A stretch of DNA of 64,000 nt, from the NCBI GenBank assembly GCA_030753015.1, contig JASMDC010000012.1, positions 1-64,000 on the forward strand, in the 5' to 3' direction. The position numbers were made by a program, and so were the translations under genes. This DNA comes from Candidatus Undinarchaeales archaeon. Lineage in GTDB: Archaea > SpSt-1190 > JASMDC01. The notes beneath the pieces are model-generated. The model saw nothing but the letters and a program-made list of their open reading frames with translations, was not told the origin of the DNA and searched no databases. The number at the start of each line of letters is the position of its first letter. Positions within the stretch are counted from its first letter, which is position 1. Shown piece by piece: positions 47,375-56,300 of this stretch.

Positions 47375-49026
47375 CCAAGGACGTGTTCACGTTCCTCGTC
47401 GGCGGTAAGGCCGGTGAGGGCACGAAGAAGGCAGGGCTCACGGCAGGTCGCCTGTTCACAGGACGAGGGCTCCATGTGTTCTTGATGGACGATTACATGA
47501 GCCTCATCAGAGGAGGCCATAACTTCTCTGTCATCAGCACGACCTCCAGCCCTATCTCCAGCCATTACATGGCCGCCGATCTCGTAGTAGCGCTCGACCA
47601 ACGAAGTTACGACAACCATAGAGGACATCTGGCAAAGGACGGTGTGATGGTCTATAACGCCGATGTTGTCAAGGACGCGGAGGGGATCGGACTCCCGCTC
47701 ACATCCCTGGCCAAGACCTTCCCCAACCCATCCTTGCGTATCGGTGTGGGTACCATCGCCGTGCTGGCAGCGGCAATCGGGATTACCGGCGACGGGCTGG
47801 AGGCATTGGTCAGGGCCGAGTATCCCCGGGATATTGAGAACAACATAGCCTATGCTCGGGCCGTGCACGACGCGGTCCCTCAAGAGCTTCATGGCAGGTT
47901 CACACTTCCAGAAGGTGACGAGGCGCGGGCCTTTCTGACCGGGAACGAGGCCATAGCCCTGGGCGCGGTCGCTGGCGGGCTGGACCTTTATGTGGCCTAT
48001 CCAATGACCCCTGCATCCTCCATCCTCCACTACCTAGCGGCTCATGAGGAGGAACTGGGGATCACGACGATGCACGCCGAGAGCGAGCTTGCCGTCATCA
48101 ACCTGGCCGTTGGTGCTGCCTCTGTAGGGGCCCGGACGATGGTAGGGACCAGCGGGGGAGGTTTCGCCCTCATGGAGGAGGGGCTCTCTTTGGCAGGGAT
48201 GGCAGAGGTCCCCATGCTGACGGTACTCTCACAACGACCGGGGCCCGCAACGGGCGTCCCCACCTATACATTACAGGGCGACCTCCTCTTCGCCCTCCAC
48301 TATGGGCATGGTGAGTTCCCCCGCATTGTCGCTTCCCCGGCGACCGTGGGCGAAGCGTTCTCGGTTACAGCCGAGCTCCTCGACCTCTCGTGGCGGTTCC
48401 AGACGCCTGCAGTGCTGCTCACCGAAAAACACCTATCAGAGTCACGTATGACCACTGAGCTTGCCCTCGACGCAGCCCCCGAGGCCACAGGCATTATGCA
48501 CGCCGAGGGGGAGTACGCGCGTTACCGGCTCACTGAGGACGGCATCTCGCCATTGCTATTCCCCCCGACGACAGAGCTCGTCAAGTGGTCGAGCTACGAG
48601 CATGATGAACGGGGCGTCACCACTGAGGCCCCCAATGCTATCATGTCGATGCAGGAGAAACGCGTACGCAAGAACAAGGCCCTGGTCGCTCATATGCAGC
48701 GCATGCGGACTGTCAACGTGTACGGTGACAAGGGACCTATCATCCTCACCTATGGGTCCACCACCATGAGCGTCCTTGAAGCGCTCAGAGCGGGCGGGCT
48801 CGAGGCGATTGTGGTACAGCCCCTGTACCTCGAACCGTTCCCATGGTGGGAGCTCAAACGGTTCGCCGATGAACGTATCGTGGTCGTGGAGCAGAGCGCA
48901 ACAGGCCAGTTCGCGCGCCTCGTCAGTGAGCGCGGTGGGCTGGTCCCGCGGGCCGTCGTCACCCTCTTCGATGGAAGGCCCTTCGATCCACACGAGCTCG
49001 CTGATGAGCTGAGGGGGTGCTTGTGA
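47371..49026 (+). CDS. korA: 2-oxoacid:ferredoxin oxidoreductase, fused gamma-alpha subunit
   Basis: FLVGGKAGEGTKKAGLTAGRLFTGRGLHVF; AYPMTPASSILHYLA; GTSGGGFALMEEGLSLAG. Confidence 0.93.
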   Translation: MTKDVFTFLVGGKAGEGTKKAGLTAGRLFTGRGLHVFLMDDYMSLIRGGHNFSVISTTSSPISSHYMAADLVVALDQRSYDNHRGHLAKDGVMVYNADVVKDAEGIGLPLTSLAKTFPNPSLRIGVGTIAVLAAAIGITGDGLEALVRAEYPRDIENNIAYARAVHDAVPQELHGRFTLPEGDEARAFLTGNEAIALGAVAGGLDLYVAYPMTPASSILHYLAAHEEELGITTMHAESELAVINLAVGAASVGARTMVGTSGGGFALMEEGLSLAGMAEVPMLTVLSQRPGPATGVPTYTLQGDLLFALHYGHGEFPRIVASPATVGEAFSVTAELLDLSWRFQTPAVLLTEKHLSESRMTTELALDAAPEATGIMHAEGEYARYRLTEDGISPLLFPPTTELVKWSSYEHDERGVTTEAPNAIMSMQEKRVRKNKALVAHMQRMRTVNVYGDKGPIILTYGSTTMSVLEALRAGGLEAIVVQPLYLEPFPWWELKRFADERIVVVEQSATGQFARLVSERGGLVPRAVVTLFDGRPFDPHELADELRGCL

Positions 49027-49874
49027 TGGATGATCTCGGTACTGGGGCGGAGAACACATGGTGCCCCGGATGTGCCAATTTCGGCATCCTCAACGCTACC
49101 AAGAAGGCCGTCAAGAAGCTCGAAGAGCGCGGGGTTGGACGTGACCGACTCCTCATGTCCGCAGGCATCGGCTGCCACGCCAAGATGTTCGACTACTTGG
49201 CGCTCTCGGGCCTCTATTCCCTCCATGGTCGCTCCATCGCCACCGCGCAGGGCATGAAGCTGGCGAATCCCGACCTGAAGGTCATCACGTTCGTCGGGGA
49301 CGGCGACTCCCTCGGAGAGGGGCTGGCCCACCTGATGTTCGCCGCGAAGAGGAACGCGGACATCACCGTCATCCTGCATGACAATGGTGTGTACGCATTG
49401 ACCACCGGGCAGTTCAGTCCCTTGGCATGCAAGGGCTTCAAAGGGCCCTCAACCCCACGCGGGAGCATCGAGGAGCCCTTCAATCCACTGACCCTCATGT
49501 TGGAGGCCGGTGCCACCTTCGTGGCCCGGGGATTCCCTGGGCGACAGGACCATCTGGTCGACCTCATGGTGGCGGCAGTGGAGCACGAGGGCTTCGCGGT
49601 CATCGATGTGCTCCAGTCGAGCATCACTTTCCATGACACCTTCAAGGAGCACAACGGCCTCGTCGATGAGCTCGACCATATCCCTGATACGATCGATGAT
49701 GCCCGGGTGCTCGCGGTCCGACGAGACCGACTTCCCATAGGGATCATCTACAAGGTTCAGCGGCCTGTGTACCACACGGAATTGTATGGCGATGCGAATC
49801 CCGTGGCACGGCGAAAGCCAAGGGGAGAACGTCTTGCGGCGATCAGGACGCTGATCACCCCACGAAAGAAATAA
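49026..49874 (+). CDS. korB: 2-oxoacid:ferredoxin oxidoreductase, beta subunit
   Basis: [14 protein letters not shown]-binding [39 protein letters not shown]. Confidence 0.95.
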   Translation: MDDLGTGAENTWCPGCANFGILNATKKAVKKLEERGVGRDRLLMSAGIGCHAKMFDYLALSGLYSLHGRSIATAQGMKLANPDLKVITFVGDGDSLGEGLAHLMFAAKRNADITVILHDNGVYALTTGQFSPLACKGFKGPSTPRGSIEEPFNPLTLMLEAGATFVARGFPGRQDHLVDLMVAAVEHEGFAVIDVLQSSITFHDTFKEHNGLVDELDHIPDTIDDARVLAVRRDRLPIGIIYKVQRPVYHTELYGDANPVARRKPRGERLAAIRTLITPRKK

Positions 49875-49899
49875 AGAACTCAAAGGAGATGAAAGGGCA

Positions 49900-50058
49900 A
49901 TGCAGAAGTTCCAATGTACAGTGTGCAACTATGTCTACGACCCCGAGCAGGGCGATCTGGAGAACGACGTGGAACCGGGAACGGTCTTCGAGGACCTTCC
50001 CAACGACTGGGTTTGCCCCGTGTGCGGTGTGGATAAGGACCAGTTCGAGCCGGTATAG
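49900..50058 (+). CDS. Rubredoxin (52 aa)
   Basis: Manually read; absent from ORF track: [52 protein letters not shown]. Confidence 0.97.
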   Translation: MQKFQCTVCNYVYDPEQGDLENDVEPGTVFEDLPNDWVCPVCGVDKDQFEPV

Positions 50059-50081
50059 GCTACGATCGAAGGTGCGTTTCC

Positions 50082-50327
50082 ATGACCCACGATGAAATAA
50101 CTCCTGCCAAGGAGCTGGATTGTGTGGGCCTCTACTGCCCCATACCAATCGCCCAGACCAAGGAGGCCATAGAGACCGTCAAGGTGGGCGAGGTGCTGAT
50201 GGTGGAGGCCGACGATCCCGCCGCCGAGGAGGACATCAAGGCCTGGGCGAAGCATACCGGGCACGAGCTGATGAAAATCGAGCGTGCAGGTTCGATCATG
50301 ACCTTCTACATCAAGCGTACGAAGTGA
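50082..50327 (+). CDS. TusA/SirA-like sulfur carrier protein
   Basis: KELDCVGLYCPIPIAQTKEAIETVKVGEVLMVEADDPAAEEDIKAWAKHTGHEL. Confidence 0.94.
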   Translation: MTHDEITPAKELDCVGLYCPIPIAQTKEAIETVKVGEVLMVEADDPAAEEDIKAWAKHTGHELMKIERAGSIMTFYIKRTK

Positions 50328-50382
50328 TCAGAGGACACTGCTCACGCTAGGACCGTAGGATGCGCCGGGAGGGGTGTCTTGC

Positions 50383-50853
50383 CTACTCCCCGTCCCATGT
50401 CATAACGCGCTCGTAGTGGTTGTAGTACCCGTTGTGGGTATCCTCGATCTCTATGAGCTCTGCCTTGACCTTGTGCTCCTTGATGACGCCCCTTGTGGCG
50501 AAGAACGCCTTTGTGGACTCGATGGGGTGGAGGATGGAGCCGAAGTGCGTCTTGTCCGGAGTACCGTAACCCATGTCCTTGATGGCCACGATGCACTCCT
50601 CCAGAGCGTCCTTGTCTCCGCTGAACTGAACGCGAGCACCCTCGGTGAAGGTACGGAGGTTGTAGACGCCGCCGTGGTCGCCATAGTGCTCCAGTGATGC
50701 GTTCCACTCGGGGTGGTCCGAGAAGAGCCCCGCAACGTCGGCCTCGAAGGTGTCCTCGGGCCGCTTGTCGTACACGGTGTTGTAGTCGTACAGACCGACC
50801 ATGGTGTACCCGCGGTCATGCTCCCTCTCGATGTAGTCGAACTCGATATCCAT
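50383..50853 (-). CDS. Conserved-looking protein of unknown function
   Basis: 156 aa from MDIEFDYIEREHD; no recognisable family. Confidence 0.65.
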   Translation of the reverse strand: MDIEFDYIEREHDRGYTMVGLYDYNTVYDKRPEDTFEADVAGLFSDHPEWNASLEHYGDHGGVYNLRTFTEGARVQFSGDKDALEECIVAIKDMGYGTPDKTHFGSILHPIESTKAFFATRGVIKEHKVKAELIEIEDTHNGYYNHYERVMTWDGE

Positions 50854-51055
50854 GATTATTACCGAGCGGGCTTGCCTGTTACGGAGTATAAATAGGTTTC
50901 GTATATATTTTCTAGAGACGGCCAATATCCCGGGTGACAGGGCGCGGACCTCCATGGATGGATTTTTCGTGCTAAGATCATTGAATCATCCGAAGAATCC
51001 TTGGTGAGCGGCATGATTAGGTTTATAATTCTTGTACAAGGGATGACTGACAGAG

Positions 51056-51298
51056 GTGGGATCCATCGACGAGTACGAGCTCCTCAAGCGGATGCATAAC
51101 TACGGAGTGGTCAGCAGGCACAATGCCAAGACGGTGCAGGAGCTCGTCGGCATGATGAACATCGACGAGGGGGAGATCAAGGGACACCTCGAACGCCTTA
51201 TCGAATTCAGCTATGTCCATACAATCACCTCTGATGACGTGGCCCGGTATTACGTGACGGGTCCGGGCATCATCACGGTGTGTTCATTCTTTACCTGA
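51056..51298 (+). CDS. Small winged-helix-like protein
   Basis: 80 aa, GTG start; HTH-like TVQELVGMMNIDEGEIKGHLERLIEFSYV. Confidence 0.55.
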   Translation: MGSIDEYELLKRMHNYGVVSRHNAKTVQELVGMMNIDEGEIKGHLERLIEFSYVHTITSDDVARYYVTGPGIITVCSFFT

Positions 51299-51311
51299 GG
51301 GCGGAGAGACC

Positions 51312-51947
51312 ATGCAGACGAACATCGAACGTGCGCTCGTGCTCACCTGGGAGTACCCTCCCCGAGTCGTCGGTTCCATCGCCCCACATTGCGAATCGCT
51401 GGCCCGGGGCCTGGCCAGGAAGAAGGTGGCCGTTGACGTGGTGACCTTCGATCACTGGGCAGAGGGTATCACCAAGGGAACGGGTAAGGACCGGGGTATC
51501 ACAGTCCATCGCGCAGCCAATCCCATCTCACCATGTACAAGTACGCTCACATGGGCGCTCACCGCGGGCGTCGAGCTCGAACGGCTCGCAGCCGACGTGA
51601 TCCACGCCGCCAAAGGCAAGGCGGACGTGATCCACGCACATGACTGGGCGGCCATCCCCGCTGCCGTGGCTCTACGCCACGAGTTCGAGATTCCGATGGT
51701 GCTCACGCTTCATTCCACAGAGACTCACCGCAGCGGGAAGGTGTTCACCCCCTACCTCGACGCGATCCGTAAGATCGAGTGGCAGGGGACCTTCGAGGCC
51801 GAGGCGGTCATCGTCGACACCGAGCAGATGCGCGAGGACGTGGTCGAGGAGTACCAGATACCCGAGCGGAAAGTGCACGTCGTCGAACCGGGGAAGCGCG
51901 GTTGGATCAATGCCCTACTGAAGCAGTACCGGGAGGCCATGCCATGA
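51312..51947 (+). CDS. Stand-alone N-terminal GT-B domain (half glycosyltransferase, GT4/GT5-like)
   Basis: 211 aa; ALVLTWEYPPRVVGSIAPHCESLARGLARK; ADVIHAHDWAAIPAAVAL; ends before a nucleotide-sugar binding domain. Confidence 0.8.
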   Translation: MQTNIERALVLTWEYPPRVVGSIAPHCESLARGLARKKVAVDVVTFDHWAEGITKGTGKDRGITVHRAANPISPCTSTLTWALTAGVELERLAADVIHAAKGKADVIHAHDWAAIPAAVALRHEFEIPMVLTLHSTETHRSGKVFTPYLDAIRKIEWQGTFEAEAVIVDTEQMREDVVEEYQIPERKVHVVEPGKRGWINALLKQYREAMP

Positions 51948-53224
51948 GCCCCGCGAAGAAGGCCGCGCCCAAGCAGCGGAAGACGGCGAAGAAGCGGGAC
52001 CGGCCTCTTACCGTGCTCCATCTCTGCTGGGAGTACCCTCCCCGGAGCGTTGGCGGGCTCGCTGCCCACGTGCACGACCTTTCGCGCGCGCTGGTGAAGA
52101 AGGATATCGAGGTCCACGTGGTGACCTGCGGATTCCCCGGGACCAAGGACTACGAGCACTACGAGAACGTCCATGTCCACAGGTTCGATGCTTACACCAT
52201 CCCGTCCGAGGACTTCCTCGGATGGGCGCTACAGATGAACCTATACAAGCGCATGAAGGCCGCTGACGTCATCCAGAACCTCGACGGTGAAGTGGACATC
52301 ATCCACGCACATGACTGGCTCTCCGGACCGGCGGCCATCGCGCTGAAGAACGCCTTCCGCATCCCGCTCGTCTCGACTATCCACGCCACCGAACATGGCC
52401 GGCGGCAGGGCATCCACGATCCCTTCCAGCAGATGATCCATGATATCGAAGGCTGGCTCTCCTATAACTCCTGGCGCGTCATCGTATGCTCGAAGTACAT
52501 GGAGACCGAGGTGTCAAACGTCTTCGGTCAGCCACGTGATAAGCTTGACATAATCCCCAACGGCGTGGACTACAAGAAGTTCGATCTTGAGTTCGACGCC
52601 AACGCGATCAAGTCCCAGTTCGCCATGCCCCATGAGCGTATCGTGCTCTATGTAGGACGCATGGTGCACGAGAAGGGCCTTGGCGTGCTCGTCGGGTCAA
52701 TCCCCCGTGTCCTTGAATCCTGCCCGGATGCGAAATTCGTGCTGGTGGGCAGCGGTTACATGAAGAGCAAGGTCAAACAGCTCGCCTGGGACATCGGTGT
52801 GGGCGATAAGACCCTCATCCCCGGGTATCTGGACGAGGAGGTCCTTCTGGGCCTGTACAACGTAGCTGACGTGGCGGTGTTCCCGTCACTGTACGAACCA
52901 TTCGGCATCGTGGCCCTGGAGGGGATGGCGGCCCGGACCCCTACCGTGGTCACCGACACTGGCGGGCTCGGAGAGATAGTCGATCATGACGAGACGGGTG
53001 TGAAGGTCTGGGTTAACAACTCGGAGTCTCTGGCCTGGGGCATCTCTCACGTGCTCAAAGATCCAGCACTCTCCAAGAAGCTTGGCAAGCAAGGGCGTCA
53101 CAAGGTGGAGAAGGTCTACAACTGGGAGGTCATCGCCGACCAGACCATCGACGTGTACCGCCGGGTGTTGGCGGAATACAAGAAGGGTGACTGGCAGCCC
53201 GGGTTCAAACCGGGCATACGGTGA
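51944..53224 (+). CDS. Full-length GT4-family glycosyltransferase / glycogen-synthase-like
   Basis: VLHLCWEYPPRSVGGLAAHVHDLSRAL; HAHDWLSGPAAIAL; PSLYEPFGIVALEGMAARTPTVVTDTGGLGEIV; ORF-track start 51779 overextended. Confidence 0.94.
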   Translation: MSPAKKAAPKQRKTAKKRDRPLTVLHLCWEYPPRSVGGLAAHVHDLSRALVKKDIEVHVVTCGFPGTKDYEHYENVHVHRFDAYTIPSEDFLGWALQMNLYKRMKAADVIQNLDGEVDIIHAHDWLSGPAAIALKNAFRIPLVSTIHATEHGRRQGIHDPFQQMIHDIEGWLSYNSWRVIVCSKYMETEVSNVFGQPRDKLDIIPNGVDYKKFDLEFDANAIKSQFAMPHERIVLYVGRMVHEKGLGVLVGSIPRVLESCPDAKFVLVGSGYMKSKVKQLAWDIGVGDKTLIPGYLDEEVLLGLYNVADVAVFPSLYEPFGIVALEGMAARTPTVVTDTGGLGEIVDHDETGVKVWVNNSESLAWGISHVLKDPALSKKLGKQGRHKVEKVYNWEVIADQTIDVYRRVLAEYKKGDWQPGFKPGIR

Positions 53225-53346
53225 AGGCTCTCACTCGAGCCTAACTCATATCCGTGTCCAGTAGTAATGACACTGACAGCCTATGAGCTGCATAATGGAA
53301 AGAAGTGGGGGCGTCCGAAGACGCCCCCGATATTCTCTCAACTACC

Positions 53347-56300
53347 CTAGACCTTGCCACCGGAGCCGCACGTGTAGTCGTCGGGGAAACAACTGTGAGG
53401 GGCAGAGTCGCCCTCGCACCATTGGCATTCGGCCAGCTCCCCGCACGTGGCATCCGTGATGGCATCGTAGCAATCGGGGTGGTCGTCGCCACCCGTCGGA
53501 TCTCCACCCGAGGTCATATCGCACCAGGGCGGATCGGTCATACCGGGTCCGGGGCTGATGCAGTTGGCGGGTGCGTTGGGGTCCACCCACTCGTCCGGAA
53601 GGTCTTGGTACTTGTCCGGGCACGGCTGGTCGAGGTCGACGCGGCATGCGTCCATATCATCTGGGGACTGGCAGCACTTGTAGCCGCTCGGGCCGCCGTC
53701 AGTACTACCGCCGTCAGTACCATCGTCCTCGGGCTTGCAGATGTTCGACTCATACTCACAGTACTCGCCGCCGGTGCATCCGCAGTCCTTGCAGCAGTTG
53801 CCGGAATTCTCCTCACCGTTGCACTCATTGTCACCGCAGAAGCCACCCTGGCTCCCACCGTCCTCGGGCTTGCAGATGTTCGATCCAGTATCGCAGAACT
53901 CACCGCCGGTGCATCCGCAGTCCTTGCAGCAGTTGCCTGTACTCTCCTCACCGTTGCACATACCATCACCGCAGTATGCTTCGATCCCGCCGCTGCTACC
54001 GCCGCTGCTACCGTCGCTGTTGGACTGCCAGTAGTTCTCAGACATCTCGTTGAACCGCTGTTCGAGGTCCCGCTGGAGCCTGTCCCAACCGCGGCCGTCG
54101 GACTCGAGCGCCTTCACGCGCATCTCCTCGTAGTACAGCTCGAGCTGCTTGAGTTGGGCCTGGTCGTGGTACTGTACGTCCTCGCGCATCTGGCGGAGGT
54201 CCCGGGACTTCCACAGGAGCCACTGCATCCGCCAGAATTGGAACCGGTAGCCCTCCCAATCGCGCTCGAAGCGTTCCATCACGCGACCGGCGTCGTAGGT
54301 GCCGTCGAGCTCGCCGCGGAACTCCTCGGCGCGAGCCTTCATATCGAGAAGGATGCGGTTAAGCTCCTCGGTACCGGGTACGTTCTCGTACTCCATACGA
54401 TCGACCTCGTCCTCGAAACCCTGGAGCTCGTTCGTGAGACCGCTGAGGCGCTCGAGCATCCACAGGCTCTGTTGGAACTGCTCTAACTCACGCTGGAACG
54501 GCTCGAAGTGGCGCCAGATGTCCCTGACACCGGCCAAATCGCTCCCCATGGAGGCCAGCTTGTTCTGAAGTTCGCGGAACTGGGACTTTGCTCTGCTCAC
54601 GTCCACACCGTCGTACTCCATGCGCTCGATCTGATCCTCGATTTCCTCGAAGCGGCGCTGGAACTCTTGTGTGATCCGCTGGCCCTCGAGCTGCTGGAAC
54701 ACGGAGTTCTGGAACTCATCGACGCGGCGGTTGAACGTTTCCTGCTCACGCCAGATGCGGTCCATCTGCTCAGTGGTCCTCAGCTTCTCCTTGAACTCGT
54801 CCAGCTCGTACCAGAGGCTCTTGAGCCCACGGCGAGCATCGGCCGTATCGATACCATCGTACTCCATGTCCTCGAGGCGCTGTTCCATTTCCCTGAACCT
54901 GCGCTCGAACTCGCGGGGGATGGTGGCGATGGCGCGGCGCTGTTCGAGGGCGTTGATCTTGCGCTCGAACTCGTGGATGATCCTGTCCCACCTGCCGCCC
55001 TCCATCTCTTGGATCTCGCGCACCACGCGCCGCAGCTCGGCCCGAAGGTCGGCGAGCTCCTCGTAGAGGTCGTCGACGCGGATGCCGTTGTACTCATCGT
55101 CACGGAGCTGGTCCTCCATCTGACGCAGGCGATCCTCGAGGCCGCCCAGCCATCGGCGGGACTCGAACTCGCGCTCGATTCGCTCGATGTCACGGTGGAA
55201 CCGCTCGAGAGCGCGGCCGAGCCGGTGGCTCTGTATGCCCGAGCTGCGCATCTCTTCTATGCCCTCGCGGATGTCGTTGATGGCGGAGCGGTACGGCTTG
55301 GTGTCGACACCGTCATACTCGGCCTCATCGAGGCGCTGTTCGATATTGCTGAGCCTGTTCTCGATATCGATGAAAGCACCGCTCATCTCGATCTGTTCCC
55401 GTAGGTGCCAGAGCTTCTCGAACATCCGCTCAGCACGCCGGAAGTCGCCCTGCTTGGCCAGACCCTCGATAGTGCGGAGCACCTCTTCGTATTCCCTTCT
55501 GAGGTCCTCTACGAAGTCGGGGACCTTGAAACCACTGTAGCTGGCGTCCTCGATGCGCCTGTCGATATCCTCAAGGAACCGATAGGCGTCCTCGATCTGA
55601 TCGTTGAAGTGGCGCCATTGCATGAACGACTCGAACTCGCGGTGGAGCCGTTCCATCCTGTGATGGCACTTGCCCATGATGCGCTGGAACTCGTGCGGAT
55701 TACGCACATTGCGCATCTCGTCCATCGCGTTGTCGAAGCAGAGGGCGACGTCCTTGAGCTTGGTCTCCATCTCGGAGACGTCGAAGCCCTCGTAGGCCAT
55801 CTTGTCGAGCTCCTCGAACATGCGGTACAGGTTCTCATCGATCATGGTACGCTCGTAGAAGAAGTGCACAAGGGGCATCTTCTCCATAGCGTTGCGGAAG
55901 ATCTTCTCGGCCGCCCTGGTTTGACCATTCATGGCTAGCTTGATGGCCTTGTCGATACCTTCTTCGATCTCGTCCAGAAGGGCGTTCAGGCGCGCACCGA
56001 CATCGCCCGGAAGCTCTTCAGCGCGGAAGCGCATCTCCTCGATCTCATACAGGATGTGCTCCTGCTCACGCAGGAAGTCGAAGTACATCCGCGTCTCGTC
56101 AAGAGCACGGTGGAGGCCGCCGAAGCGCTTCTCGATCTTGCCCAGGAGCTTACCGGCCGACTTGAACTTGCCGGCCTCGATGTCGTCCTGTACCTCCACG
56201 ATCAAGTCCTCGATCTCGTTGAAGATGGACAGAGCGGGGCCTATGTCGACACCGTTGGCCACCATCTCCTCGACCTCCCAGGAGACGTCCTGATAGTGAC

